From the NCBI GenBank assembly GCA_021323535.1, contig JAJONO010000035.1, positions 23,000 to 86,999 of the forward strand: a stretch of 64,000 nt of DNA. The letters run 5' to 3'. The DNA comes from Bacteroidota bacterium (GTDB lineage Bacteria; Bacteroidota; Bacteroidia; B-17B0; Aurantibacillaceae). The stretch's first letter is position 1. Each line of letters begins with the position of its first letter. Positions 1 through 8,569 of the stretch are shown here, piece by piece. Below the pieces are notes generated by a model. It saw nothing but the letters and a program-made list of their open reading frames with translations, made no database searches and was not told the DNA's origin. The position numbers and the translations under genes are program-made.

Positions 1-735
1 GTAATAATCGATGATGAAAAAGATGCGCGTTTTCTTTTGCGTAATCAACTCTCAAAAAATTTCGACCAGGAAATTGAAATTCTTGGCGAAGCCGATAGTG
101 TTGAAGCAGGCATCAAACTCATAAAAAGCGCAAAACCGGAAGTAGTTTTCCTTGATATCAAAATGCCTTCGGGTACAGGTTTTGATATTCTGCAACAGCT
201 TGAGGAGATAAATTTTGAAGTGGTATTCATTACGGCTCACGATGATTATGCAGTAAAAGCTTTTCAGTTCAGCGCCTTTGGATACCTTTTAAAACCTATT
301 AAAACAAGTGAGCTAAAAGCCCTGGTAGAGAAATTGGATAGCCATATTCAGATGCTGAAACGGGGCAATGACCAGCGTTTTAAAGTACTCATTGAAAATT
401 ATGGCGATGATCGTAAGATCAAAAAACTGGTTGTTACCAATATGGAAGGGTTCCAGATCCTCAACATCGAAGGAATTATAAGACTTGAAGGCGATAGGAA
501 CTACACACATTTTATAATGGCCGACAATAAAAAAATTACCACAAGCAAAACCATTGGTGAATACGAAGAGCTTCTTAATGAATATGGTTTTTACCGTATC
601 CATCAGAGCACCATTATTAATCTTCGCCACGTAAAAGGATACAAAAAAGGTGATGAAGAAGTGGAAATGGCCGATGGCAAACTTGTAAAGCTCAGCCGCT
701 ACAGAAAGGCCGATTTTGTGAAACGGTTCATTTAG
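1..735 (+). CDS. LytTR-family response regulator (5' truncated by window edge)
   Basis: Two-component response regulator that binds DNA through a LytTR domain; the partner kinase is probably upstream of the window. The frame is open from base 1 (V-I-I-D-D-E), so the real start lies outside and the receiver has lost only a few residues. The acidic pair and the phospho-acceptor Asp (FLDIKMP, codon at 154-156) are visible, as are the conserved T (ITAHDD) and K (LLKPI). The LytTR domain covers roughly the last 105 residues (LEGDRNYTHF, FYRIHQSTIINL). A TTG at 37 is not a credible start because it would delete the acidic pocket. It stands alone before a 96-bp spacer. Domain assignment is secure; target genes are unknown. 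Confidence 0.93.
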   Translation, partial: VIIDDEKDARFLLRNQLSKNFDQEIEILGEADSVEAGIKLIKSAKPEVVFLDIKMPSGTGFDILQQLEEINFEVVFITAHDDYAVKAFQFSAFGYLLKPIKTSELKALVEKLDSHIQMLKRGNDQRFKVLIENYGDDRKIKKLVVTNMEGFQILNIEGIIRLEGDRNYTHFIMADNKKITTSKTIGEYEELLNEYGFYRIHQSTIINLRHVKGYKKGDEEVEMADGKLVKLSRYRKADFVKRFI

Positions 736-775
736 TTTCTGGATCCTGATCACGTCATACTCAAACTGACACGAC

Positions 776-804
776 CTTCTTCCTGTTTCCTGGCTCTTGC
801 TTCT
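776..804. repeat. CT-rich dispersed spacer element (TTCCTG-TTTCCTGG-CTCTTGCTTC type)
   Basis: CT-rich stretch between the LytTR regulator and the YjbR-like gene. The same word family (TTTCCTG, TTCTTG, CTCTTGCTTC) recurs inside the lipoprotein gene at 56535-56608 and, reversed, at 60385-60428. It is probably a genome-wide low-complexity spacer family; function unknown. Confidence 0.4.
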
Positions 805-819
805 AACCCCGGATTCTAG

Positions 820-827
820 TATCTTCG
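820..827 (+). promoter_or_regulatory. Bacteroidota -7 box (TATCTTCG) upstream of the YjbR-like gene
   Basis: One mismatch to the Bacteroidota -7 consensus TAnnTTTG. It ends 5 nt before the ATG at 832, so the transcript would have almost no leader. No clear -33 TTG is seen. Confidence 0.4.
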
Positions 828-831
828 CTTT

Positions 832-1185
832 ATGACTATCGAAGAATTACAGGCTATCTGTAAAAAATTCAAAGGCGTTACCGAAGATATTAAATGGGAA
901 GATCATCTCTGTTTTAACGTGGGCGATAAAATGTTTATTATCACCTCGCCGAATAGCGTTCCTGTTTCAGCTTCTTTTAAAGTAAATGATGAAGAATTTG
1001 ATGAGATATCGTCGCGCAAAGGATTTATGCCGGCGCCTTATCTCGCAAGGTACAAGTGGGTCCACCTGGATGATATCAATCGCCTCACCAAAAAACAATG
1101 GGAGCAATACGCGAAGCAATCGTATGAACTTATTGCTTCAAAGCTTCCGGCAAAAACAAAAAAATCATTAGGGCTAATCAAATAA
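832..1185 (+). CDS. MmcQ/YjbR family protein
   Basis: Small cytoplasmic protein (117 residues) of the MmcQ/YjbR family. Members have a CyaY-like fold and are often called DNA-binding, but their biochemical role is poorly defined. The pattern WEDHLCFNVGDKMF near residues 22-35 and the C-terminal WVHLDD...W..YA.QSY are typical. Length matches the family. It is followed after 2 nt by a second small protein of related appearance, so the two are very likely co-transcribed and possibly related by duplication. No catalytic residues can be assigned. Confidence 0.85.
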   Translation: MTIEELQAICKKFKGVTEDIKWEDHLCFNVGDKMFIITSPNSVPVSASFKVNDEEFDEISSRKGFMPAPYLARYKWVHLDDINRLTKKQWEQYAKQSYELIASKLPAKTKKSLGLIK

Positions 1186-1187
1186 TT

Positions 1188-1490
1188 ATGAAAGAACAGG
1201 AGTTATATTTAAAGACAGGCAGTGCTATTAAAGACGCAGAAGAAAGCCAGATGTTTGGCAAGCCATGTTTTAAAGTAAACGGAAAAGCTTTTATGTGTTT
1301 TTTTGAAAAATGCATGGTGTTTAAGTTAACAGGAAAGGAACATAAAGAAGCGCTCGCACTTGACGGTTCTCAATTATTTGATCCTTCAAAGAAAGGGCGC
1401 GCCATGAAAGAGTGGGTACAGGTGCCTTTTGATTATTCAGATAAATGGAAAAAATATGCTAAGGCGGCTTACGATTATGTAAAAGGTTGA
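1188..1490 (+). CDS. TfoX/YjbR-like small protein
   Basis: A 100-residue cytoplasmic protein starting 2 nt after the YjbR-like gene. The central segment (MFGKPCFKVNGKAFMCFFEKCMVFKL) has the alternating beta-strand pattern of the TfoX N-terminal/YjbR-like fold: a glycine-bearing turn followed by hydrophobic strands. The C-terminus (WVQVPFDYSDKWKKYAKAAYDYV) resembles the end of the preceding protein. Function is not known. TfoX proper is a competence regulator, but this protein has only an N-terminal-like domain and no competence genes are nearby. The family call is moderately sure. Confidence 0.6.
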   Translation: MKEQELYLKTGSAIKDAEESQMFGKPCFKVNGKAFMCFFEKCMVFKLTGKEHKEALALDGSQLFDPSKKGRAMKEWVQVPFDYSDKWKKYAKAAYDYVKG

Positions 1491-1541
1491 TAAAGTTTTT
1501 CACGATCTTAATTTTCTGTTAAATGAAAGAATAAAAACAAA

Positions 1542-2171
1542 ATGAATCCTTCCAAAGTCATAGACTGTTATAATAAAACTGCGAAAAAGTACGCTGAAAA
1601 ATACGGAAATGAACTCGAAGGAAAACATCTCGATAAAATTCTTCTCAAAGCTTTTGCTGGAAATAATAAAGGAAGAATGATCGATCTTGGCTGCGGACCA
1701 GGACAAACTACAAAATTTCTTTTCGAAAACGGAGCCATCAATATTCTTGGAACCGATATCTCTTCAGCAATGGTAAAAGTTGCAGGTGAATTAAATCCGC
1801 AGATCAGTTTTTCTGTCGCCGATATGTTACAACTCTCTTTTAAATATGAAGAGTTTAATTCAGCTGTAGCGTTTTATTCCATTGTACATTTTACCGGAGA
1901 ACAATTATCAAAAGCGTTTTCTGAAGTAAACAGAATACTAAAACCAAAAGGACAATTTCTGTTTTCGTTTCATATAGGTGATGAGATCATTCACCAGGAA
2001 TATTTTTTGGACGAAAAAGCGGATATCGATTTTTATTTTTTTGAAGTGGAGAAAGTACTTGAACTCTTAAAGGAAAATAATTTCACGATCATAGATGTAA
2101 TACAACGGCACCCTTATGAAGGGGTTGAATATCCAAGCCATAGGGCATATATTACCGTTGAAAAGAAATGA
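1542..2171 (+). CDS. Class I SAM-dependent methyltransferase
   Basis: A 209-residue cytoplasmic methyltransferase with the Rossmann-like class I fold. The SAM-binding motif I is IDLGCGPG at residues 47-54, followed by the acidic motif II region (GTDISSAMV) and motif III/IV (VADMLQLSF, AVAFYSIVHF). The late strand IIDVIQRHPY and the C-terminal YITVEKK fit the family. The substrate cannot be inferred. It lies 51 nt after the TfoX-like gene and 27 nt before the TPR gene, all in one direction, so it may share a transcript with them. Confidence 0.85.
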   Translation: MNPSKVIDCYNKTAKKYAEKYGNELEGKHLDKILLKAFAGNNKGRMIDLGCGPGQTTKFLFENGAINILGTDISSAMVKVAGELNPQISFSVADMLQLSFKYEEFNSAVAFYSIVHFTGEQLSKAFSEVNRILKPKGQFLFSFHIGDEIIHQEYFLDEKADIDFYFFEVEKVLELLKENNFTIIDVIQRHPYEGVEYPSHRAYITVEKK

Positions 2172-2198
2172 GTTTACTTTTCTTACTAAAAAACAAAT

Positions 2199-3575
2199 AT
2201 GAGTTTTACCAGGAAAATATGTTTTTGTTTTTTACTCTTATCCGTTTTTTGCAACGCGCAACAAAATGAGTCCCTGCCGGAGGCGCTTCAAAAAATGCCC
2301 GACGACACTAATAAAATCAATGCGCTTACTGCTTTATCGCGACAAAATATTATCACAGGCGATTATGAAAAAGCCATGGGCTTTGCTACGCAGGCCAAAG
2401 TGTTGTCGGAGCAATTAAATTTCAAACCGGGCCTGGCAACCGTTCACAGTTATTATGGGCTGGTATATTATGGTTGGGGAAATTATCCTCAGTCTTTAAA
2501 AAATTATTTTACTTCACTTCGGATAAGAGAGGAGCTCAACGATAAAAAAGGCGTAGCGGCCACGTATCATAATATCGGTAATACTTATTACAGCCTCAAG
2601 AACCGCGATCAGGCTATGAAGAATTTCCAGAGTTCGTTAAAGATCAAACGCGAGCTTCACGATACACTCGATACTCATTTTGCGCATACGATCAATAACA
2701 TAGGAAATTATTATCATGATAAAGGCAATGCTGAACTGGCGATCGTTTACTACAATAAGGCCCTTGAGCTGGAACATAAACTCAATGATCAGGTGGGCAT
2801 TATAAGTTCCTATAACAACCTTGCCAATATTTATGTAGAGAGAAAGGAATTTGAAAGGGCAGAAAGATCATATATTGATGCTTTAAAAATTGAAGAAACA
2901 CTTGGCGATAAAGAAGGGATTTCTGCCCTGTATACAAGCCTCGGAAATTTATATTACATGCAACTTAAACTTGATAAGGCGAAGGACTATGTTACAAAGG
3001 GGTTGGAGCTTGCCAGGGAAGTGGGAAGCAAAGAAGATATTAAATTAAGCTATGGCGTTCTTACAGATATTGAAAAAGCTTCGGGTAATTACAAGAAAGC
3101 ACTCGAACTTTATAAAATGTATTACGATTATTCCGATAGTATTAAGAGCGAAGAAATTGTATCAAAGTCTATACAGGAACAATTATACTATGAATTCTCA
3201 AAGAAGGAAGCGCTAGCCAAAGCAGAGCAGGATAAAAAAGATGTTCAGCACCTGGAACAATCCAATCAGCAACGTTTAATAATTTATTCTGCGATCCTTG
3301 GCCTTGTTATTGTACTTGTATTCTCAGTTTTTCTTTATAACCGGTTCCGCCTGATCAGCCAGCAGAAATCCATTATCGAAAAACAAAAGGAAGAAGTGGA
3401 GGCACAGCGGCAATTAGCTAATGAAAGAACGGTTTTGGCAGAACAGCAAAAGAAAGTAATTGAAGAAAAACAAAAAGAGATCATTGATTCCATCCATTAT
3501 GCCAAGCGCATTCAAACCGCGCTGATCACGTCAGAAAAGTACATCCAGAAGAATATTGATAAGCTGAAGAAGTAG
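2199..3575 (+). CDS. TPR sensor-like membrane protein with coiled coil, no output domain
   Basis: A 458-residue protein with an N-terminal signal peptide ending near CNAQ, about six TPR repeats (residues 35-310; e.g. ATYHNIGNTYYSLKNRDQAMKNF), one membrane segment near residues 358-381 (IYSAILGLVIVLVFSVFLY), and a charged coiled coil (390-430). It ends just after IIDSIHYAKRIQTAL. That last motif normally links such sensors to a SpoIIE/PP2C phosphatase and is also present in the phosphatase at 8583-10004. Here translation stops about 15 residues later, so no catalytic domain follows. It is likely a periplasmic-sensing scaffold or half-protein acting through a partner. The partner is unknown. 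Confidence 0.8.
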   Translation: MSFTRKICFCFLLLSVFCNAQQNESLPEALQKMPDDTNKINALTALSRQNIITGDYEKAMGFATQAKVLSEQLNFKPGLATVHSYYGLVYYGWGNYPQSLKNYFTSLRIREELNDKKGVAATYHNIGNTYYSLKNRDQAMKNFQSSLKIKRELHDTLDTHFAHTINNIGNYYHDKGNAELAIVYYNKALELEHKLNDQVGIISSYNNLANIYVERKEFERAERSYIDALKIEETLGDKEGISALYTSLGNLYYMQLKLDKAKDYVTKGLELAREVGSKEDIKLSYGVLTDIEKASGNYKKALELYKMYYDYSDSIKSEEIVSKSIQEQLYYEFSKKEALAKAEQDKKDVQHLEQSNQQRLIIYSAILGLVIVLVFSVFLYNRFRLISQQKSIIEKQKEEVEAQRQLANERTVLAEQQKKVIEEKQKEIIDSIHYAKRIQTALITSEKYIQKNIDKLKK

Positions 3576-3737
3576 ATTCTTTCCTGGTTCTCGCAGCGCC
3601 TGCGCTGAAGCTATGGCGTAAGCGTCAGAGTTCGCAGAAGAAGCCGGGGGCACAGAGTTTGAATTTAGCTTTGTGTTCTGTATTTGTGTTTATACATACA
3701 GAACGCTCAACTTTTAACCCTTAACTCTCAACAGTTA
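3576..3737. repeat. Convergent spacer with palindromic segments
   Basis: Spacer between convergent genes. It contains a GC-rich imperfect palindromic stretch (about 3590-3650) and a perfect 9-bp inverted repeat GTTCTGTAT/ATACAGAAC (3675-3683 and 3696-3704), followed by a run of short CTCAAC/TTAAC words (3704-3732) like those in other spacers of this window. The 9-bp hairpin could end transcription but lacks a clear U-tract. Confidence 0.4.
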
Positions 3738-4493
3738 CTACCACGTTGCTGAAAATAAATTTCTCGCGCCTTTGATCCCGCACTTATGATATTTGTTGTA
3801 GGCCTGAGCCACACTTTCACGGATCACTTCGGGTTTATCTTTTTTTATCCAGCCATTAACAGTGGCTACTAAAGTATAGGCTTCGGGACACATCAGATGG
3901 GTTGTCCAGATTAGAGGATTGGCCCCCGATTTTTTTACAGGCGCTTTAAAATACGACTTGCTGGCGCAGGCAAAGATGGCAACATCGCGTTTTTGCTCGT
4001 CGGACTTCTCGGGATATTTCTCCAATGAAAAATCCATTAAACCGTTGTGACCAACATAACAGATTAAATCAGCGCTGCCCCCTGCTTTTAATTTGGTACC
4101 ATTCACATCAATTTCTTTTTTCTGTAAACCCGCAGTGTAATCCATCAGATCGGAAGTGGTTTTTTTAATGAAGGCTCCGTCATAAGCATCTGCAATAAGA
4201 TATGTGTTGGTGGAACTGTGTTTAAATACAACTCTTTCGTAAATATTAGTTTCAGGGTTTGGAATAGATTTGATCAGTTTCCAATCGTTTTGTTTTTTAA
4301 AGAATGTTTTTACACCATAACCGCAGCCCCAATAGAGGTTGTTCGGCGGATCCTGTCCGTTACCGATCTTTGCGGGAACAGGTACAATGCCCTGATTTTT
4401 ATTATCGCAAAGCGCCACCAGAACATGAACAGTTTTGATCTGAGCCAATGACTGACTGAATAATAAAATAAGAAAAGGAAAAATAAATTTCAT
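3738..4493 (-). CDS. Secreted protein with caspase-like (clan CD) HG/AC signature
   Basis: A 251-residue protein with a Sec signal peptide (residues 1-18, ending SLAQ), hence periplasmic or extracellular. I do not recognise a named family. Two spots resemble the clan CD cysteine peptidase dyad: a hydrophobic strand then His-x-Gly (LICYVGHNG, His149) and, 27 residues later, a hydrophobic strand then Ala-Cys (VAIFACAS, Cys176). Spacing and order (strand-H, strand-C) match caspase/gingipain folds. Early strands (VHVLVALCDN) and YLIADAYDG also fit an alpha/beta/alpha sandwich. The catalytic role is inference. It could instead be a non-peptidase protein of that fold. It is convergent with the TPR gene. 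Confidence 0.6.
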   Translation of the reverse strand: MKFIFPFLILLFSQSLAQIKTVHVLVALCDNKNQGIVPVPAKIGNGQDPPNNLYWGCGYGVKTFFKKQNDWKLIKSIPNPETNIYERVVFKHSSTNTYLIADAYDGAFIKKTTSDLMDYTAGLQKKEIDVNGTKLKAGGSADLICYVGHNGLMDFSLEKYPEKSDEQKRDVAIFACASKSYFKAPVKKSGANPLIWTTHLMCPEAYTLVATVNGWIKKDKPEVIRESVAQAYNKYHKCGIKGARNLFSATW

Positions 4494-4599
4494 TCAATCT
4501 AATTTACAAAGATTAAAAGAAGCATTTGTTGTGTTTACAAAAATTAACAAAGTCTTAAGTGAAAAAATCTCCCCTTCCGCATCTCCATTAAAACACGTT

Positions 4600-5031
4600 A
4601 TGAAAAAAGCTCTCACCTTCCTTTTCCTTCTCTTTGCAGGAATCGTTTCCTCGCAGGATATAAAAATTAAAAAGGCAACCTGTCATACCTGGGCCATGGG
4701 ATACTGTTGCAAACATGGGGTCAATTATCATATTTCATTTAGTACGAATGTGGTGGCAAAGAAATTTGTAGTAGATACGATTTGGATCAATGGAAATTAT
4801 TTTATTCCTAAAGTCTCCGGAAAAGAAATAAAATCAGATGCTATGTATTCCTATAATTTTGAAAAAACATGGGATAACCGTAAATCCACTAAGGAAGAAA
4901 TGGCGAGCGAAAAGCAAGTTACTCCTCCGGAGTTTGATGGCGCCATCCTGATGATCTACCGGGTGAATGGAGTTAAAAAGAAATTTATAGTAAAACAGTT
5001 TACAAAACAAACTATGACGGCCAATCCTTAA
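4600..5031 (+). CDS. Hypothetical secreted protein
   Basis: About 143 residues from the ATG at 4600, chosen because it begins a clean signal peptide (MKKALTFLFLLFAGIVSSQ). The frame stays open further upstream to 4531 but that stretch is polar and unlikely to be translated. The mature part has a Cys-containing start (CHTWAMGYCCKHG), which may bind metal or form disulfides, then beta-rich segments. I do not recognise a family. Its stop codon abuts the stop of the convergent cupin gene with no bases between. Confidence 0.6.
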   Translation: MKKALTFLFLLFAGIVSSQDIKIKKATCHTWAMGYCCKHGVNYHISFSTNVVAKKFVVDTIWINGNYFIPKVSGKEIKSDAMYSYNFEKTWDNRKSTKEEMASEKQVTPPEFDGAILMIYRVNGVKKKFIVKQFTKQTMTANP

Positions 5032-5643
5032 TTATGCAGCTACGCGCTGTAAGATAGCTTTACAGGGAGTAGAGGAGGTTACTTTTACAAAGTGACCAAC
5101 ATGTAAAGGAATGCTCATATAGTCGCCGGCTTTCAGGCCATAAATTTTATCGTCTACATTAATTTCACAGGTACCTTCAAGTATCAAAAACCGTTCGTAT
5201 TCGTGATCATGAATTTCGTAAGGAGTTTCGGTACGTATCCATAAAATAGCTGTGGTAACTTCAGGAGTTACGCCAATAAGTTTCGCAAAAATTTCGCTGG
5301 CATTATCGGGAAGAACCATGTCTTTTCTTTTGAGCCACGTACTATAATCTTCAGGTTTCGAATTCTGATTCAATACAGGCGGCACGGTTGGCTGTTCGCC
5401 CGCCATCATACGTTCCTGGTAATCAATTACAGCAAGCACCATTGGTTTTATGGTGGAGTTTGCCTGTGCGCCAGTTGCTTTAGAGTAACTTTTTAAACTT
5501 TGAGTGATCAGTTTTATTTCATTCTCCACTTCCGGATGAGCGGCGGCCATTTTCTCCACTTCCTTCATTTCATCCGCACCGGCCATTCCCAAAACGTAAA
5601 GTTCCAGTATGCCCGATTCAATGTATTCTTTCAGATCTTTCAT
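5032..5643 (-). CDS. ChrR-like cupin protein with anti-sigma-like N-terminus
   Basis: A 203-residue cytoplasmic protein. Residues 1-60 (YIESGILELYVLGMAGADEMKEVEKM) resemble the helical sigma-binding domain of RskA/ChrR-type anti-sigma factors but lack the HxxxCxxC zinc motif. Residues 100-203 are a cupin with EIHDHEYERFLILEG and the second motif HVGHF, so a metal site is plausible. ChrR-type proteins couple a sensing cupin to sigma-factor release. No sigma factor gene is adjacent, so the partner, if any, is elsewhere. It could simply be a cupin with a helical extension. The cupin call is firm and the anti-sigma role is inferred. Confidence 0.7.
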   Translation of the reverse strand: MKDLKEYIESGILELYVLGMAGADEMKEVEKMAAAHPEVENEIKLITQSLKSYSKATGAQANSTIKPMVLAVIDYQERMMAGEQPTVPPVLNQNSKPEDYSTWLKRKDMVLPDNASEIFAKLIGVTPEVTTAILWIRTETPYEIHDHEYERFLILEGTCEINVDDKIYGLKAGDYMSIPLHVGHFVKVTSSTPCKAILQRVAA

Positions 5644-5862
5644 TAACTGCCTTATGGCTTTTTTGGGTTACTTGGTTTATATACGGAATGCAGAAAGCTT
5701 TGGATTTATGCAGCACAAAGAAACTCTTTTTAACTTAAAGTTAAGAAACTAAAAAATTTAGATTAAGATAATTTATGAATAATGGGCAACTGAATGTATA
5801 ACCTGTAACTAATAACTGCCATGTTAAGGTTATGAGCATACGTTATTCGTTAAAATCAAGAA

Positions 5863-6264
5863 CTAAGAGGCCTCTTTCCCGTCAAAATAACTGTGATAAA
5901 TACTCTTAAGCATCCTTACATCCAACGGTTTTGTCCTGAAATCCACAACTTCTGGTATGTCTTTTGAACGATCACGGTCCTGCGGGTTCATGGAGGTAGT
6001 AAGCATAATAATAATGGGCTTGTTTTTAAGATTTAGTTTCCTGTACTCTGCCAGAAATTCCCACCCGTTCATTTTTGGCATATTAATGTCCAGAAAAATA
6101 AGTTCGGGTTCAAATCCGGGTTTTTTTATGAGGTCAAGTCCCGAGAAACCACTTTCGGCAACAACAATATTTTCGCAAATATTAGCTTCACTTAAAGCGA
6201 TCTTATGAAAGAAATTATCATCTTCATCGTCATCGATCAACAATATGGAGTTTATTTTTTTCAT
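5863..6264 (-). CDS. Single-domain response regulator (CheY-like)
   Basis: A 133-residue stand-alone receiver. Acidic residues LLIDDDEDD (9-16), phospho-acceptor Asp59 (LIFLDINMPKMNGW), Thr in MLTTS and Lys in RTKPLD are all present, so it should be phosphorylatable. There is no output domain, so it probably acts by protein contact or in a phosphorelay. Its ATG overlaps the stop of the upstream histidine kinase by 4 nt (ATGA), which indicates translational coupling and a cognate pair. Receivers of this type with long loops and FRTKPL motifs commonly follow hybrid-type kinases in Bacteroidota. Confidence 0.93.
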   Translation of the reverse strand: MKKINSILLIDDDEDDNFFHKIALSEANICENIVVAESGFSGLDLIKKPGFEPELIFLDINMPKMNGWEFLAEYRKLNLKNKPIIIMLTTSMNPQDRDRSKDIPEVVDFRTKPLDVRMLKSIYHSYFDGKEAS

Positions 6265-7787
6265 GTTATTGGAATAGTAAAGTAAAATGTACTGCCTCTG
6301 CCTGGTTCAGATTCTACCCATATTTCTCCGCCATGCATCTCAATTATTTTTTTGCAATGAGCGAGTCCAATACCGCTTCCCGGAAATTCTTTCTGGTTGT
6401 GTAACCTCTGAAAAATCACAAAAATCCGTTCATAATAATTTTTTTCAATGCCAATGCCGTTGTCTTTTACTGAAAACGTAAAAGTAGAATCATCTTTTTT
6501 TACACTAATGGTAATGATAGGTTGCGTATCTGGTTTTCTGAATTTGATAGCGTTACTGATAAGATTCTGAAACACCAGTTTTAACTCATTATAACAATCC
6601 ATAACAGGCAATTCGTCAATGATCAGTTTGGTTTTTGTTTCTTCTATCAACAGATTCATTTCCTGTAATACTTCCTGCACAAGTTGGTTGCAGTCGAGCT
6701 TACAGAGTTGGTGATCATGACCGAGACGTGAATAATCAAGCATGTCTTTTATCAGCAGCTGCATTCTTGCCGTGGACTTCAATATAGCGGAAAGATACCT
6801 GTCGCTGTTTTCATCGAGTTTACCTTTGTATTCTTTCTGAAAAAGATCGGCATAATTGGAAATACTCCTCAAGGGTTCCTGCAAATCGTGTGAAGCAATG
6901 TAAGCAAACTGCCCCAGCTCTTTATTGGACTCTATAAGCTGCGCGGTCATTTTATTCATGGTAATGGCCACTTCACCTATCTCGTCATTAGAAAATACTT
7001 TTGCTCTCGCCGTCATATCTCCTTCGGCTACTTTGGTTGTGGCACGTCGTATTTCATTGAGGCCTTTTGTAATTGACCGACTCACTGAAATGGTAATAAG
7101 GAGCCCGGTAATCTCAACGGTTAGCGCCACCGCGAACAATAATTTCAGAATAATATTTTCGAGCCATCGCGAACCTTCTCCGAGCGTATACGAAAAATCG
7201 TCTTCAAGTAAAGTGAGTTGTTCGTTAATAGGGTCAATAGCGTTCATTAACTGATGGAGTTTTTCATTGGACGGATTTACTGAACTGATTTCCTTATGTA
7301 TTTCATTCCCCAACGGAATTAATTGCGCGATGACGGAATCACCTTTTGTCCACACCGCGATTGCTTTATTAATGTATGATATCTGGTTAAATCTTCTTAC
7401 AAGATTGATCATGCCATCAATATCGTCGGGATGTATTCTTCCTTGTAAAAAACCGGCGCGCGCCGTGTCAAGGTTTGGCTCTGGTTTCAGTAATTCAATT
7501 CTTGTTTTGTGGTCGCCCAGGGGCACCTGCATAAAATTCTGAAATGCCAGGAAATCTTTTTCATTATGCGTACGATTGTATTTTTTGAGATGCAGAACGG
7601 CGTCTTTCTGCGCTTTGGACCACAACCCTTCAGCGCTAACAAAAGCTCTTACCGACGACAGAGTATGAATAGCGAACCATAAAGTAAGAAGTTCAACAAC
7701 AATGAGAACCGCCATTGTCCCCACGGTAAAGTAAAGTTTTTTGGTAATGGAAACGTCCTTTAATCTTTGAATGAAAGATCTTTTCAT
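6261..7787 (-). CDS. Membrane sensor histidine kinase (CHASE3-like sensor, HAMP, HisKA, HATPase)
   Basis: A 508-residue kinase. Membrane segments lie at about 17-42 and 211-235 and flank a helical periplasmic sensor of about 165 residues (CHASE3-like by position and helix content). HAMP follows (236-290), then the HisKA box with His300 (ASHDLQEPLRSI), the N box (FQNLISNAIKFRKP), G1 (KDNGIGI) and G2 (GSGIGLAHCKKI). All catalytic motifs are intact. It is translationally coupled to the single-domain receiver downstream, so that is the likely phosphate acceptor. The signal is unknown. The HisKA subtype with ASHDLQEPLR resembles phytochrome-type kinases. Confidence 0.93.
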   Translation of the reverse strand: MKRSFIQRLKDVSITKKLYFTVGTMAVLIVVELLTLWFAIHTLSSVRAFVSAEGLWSKAQKDAVLHLKKYNRTHNEKDFLAFQNFMQVPLGDHKTRIELLKPEPNLDTARAGFLQGRIHPDDIDGMINLVRRFNQISYINKAIAVWTKGDSVIAQLIPLGNEIHKEISSVNPSNEKLHQLMNAIDPINEQLTLLEDDFSYTLGEGSRWLENIILKLLFAVALTVEITGLLITISVSRSITKGLNEIRRATTKVAEGDMTARAKVFSNDEIGEVAITMNKMTAQLIESNKELGQFAYIASHDLQEPLRSISNYADLFQKEYKGKLDENSDRYLSAILKSTARMQLLIKDMLDYSRLGHDHQLCKLDCNQLVQEVLQEMNLLIEETKTKLIIDELPVMDCYNELKLVFQNLISNAIKFRKPDTQPIITISVKKDDSTFTFSVKDNGIGIEKNYYERIFVIFQRLHNQKEFPGSGIGLAHCKKIIEMHGGEIWVESEPGRGSTFYFTIPIT

Positions 7788-7922
7788 GCAGCAAATAATT
7801 TAAACGGGGAAACCATTTTCCTGGAGGTTGGAAGGGGAGATGTTATAATGGCCTTCCTTAAAGTTAAGAGTTTTTATTGTTTTTGTCAAGAAAATTATTT
7901 CCACGATTTGCTCTCTGTGTGT

Positions 7923-8510
7923 TTAAAACACATAACCCGTACCAAATAATAAACCAAAGGCATCGATGCCAATCGAATAACTGGAACCGAAATAGATGAC
8001 AAAATCCTTATTCTTTACAAATCTGAAACGTCCGGCCCCAACTGGTGCAAATTTTAATTCGTTTTTTTCACTGATGAGGAAACTAGCCAACGGACCAAGC
8101 TCCAATTCTACATGCGATTTTTTTCCGATAGGTAATTTTAATACCCTGAATTCGAGCCCCGTTCCGAAAGTAGGCGAGGCACGCTCGTAAACAATCTGGC
8201 TGTCAACTAAAAATTGTTTGGTGCCGCTTGGTACATTCAAAAAAACAGGTATGCGTAGTTTTTTTATAGGCCTGAATTCAACAAAGAACAACCAGGCGTT
8301 TGTAGGAAGAACCACCGAAGCCTGTTTACGGATGTCGGAAAGCTTATTCTCTGAAATAAATAACAAGGTATGACCAAGACTGAGTTCGAAATATCTTTTT
8401 TCTTTTTGTGAAGAATCATTCACATTTTTCAACGTGTCTTGCGCGTTTGATTTTGAAAGGAAAAGCGTTAACAGCAGAAGAACGAGTGTGTATTTTGACC
8501 TTGTTTTCAT
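7923..8510 (-). CDS. Putative outer-membrane beta-barrel protein
   Basis: About 195 residues from the ATG at 8510, which begins a signal peptide (MKTRSKYTLVLLLLTLFLSKSNAQ). The longer frame to 8558 adds a second hydrophobic stretch and is less likely. The mature part is rich in alternating strands (IPVFLNV, LEFRVLKLP, VELELGP, FVIYFGSSYSIGI) and ends in an aromatic residue (GTGYVF), as outer-membrane barrels do. No named family is recognised. It is divergent from the SpoIIE phosphatase gene across 72 bp. Confidence 0.6.
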   Translation of the reverse strand: MKTRSKYTLVLLLLTLFLSKSNAQDTLKNVNDSSQKEKRYFELSLGHTLLFISENKLSDIRKQASVVLPTNAWLFFVEFRPIKKLRIPVFLNVPSGTKQFLVDSQIVYERASPTFGTGLEFRVLKLPIGKKSHVELELGPLASFLISEKNELKFAPVGAGRFRFVKNKDFVIYFGSSYSIGIDAFGLLFGTGYVF

Positions 8511-8569
8511 AGAGGGATGCTTAAGTAAAAATATAATAAAAATCCGGATTAATATCATCGGGACTTTAT

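Noticed and set aside
313..753. 146-codon antisense frame under the LytTR gene
   Set aside because: No signal, no motif, and fully covered by a confident response regulator.
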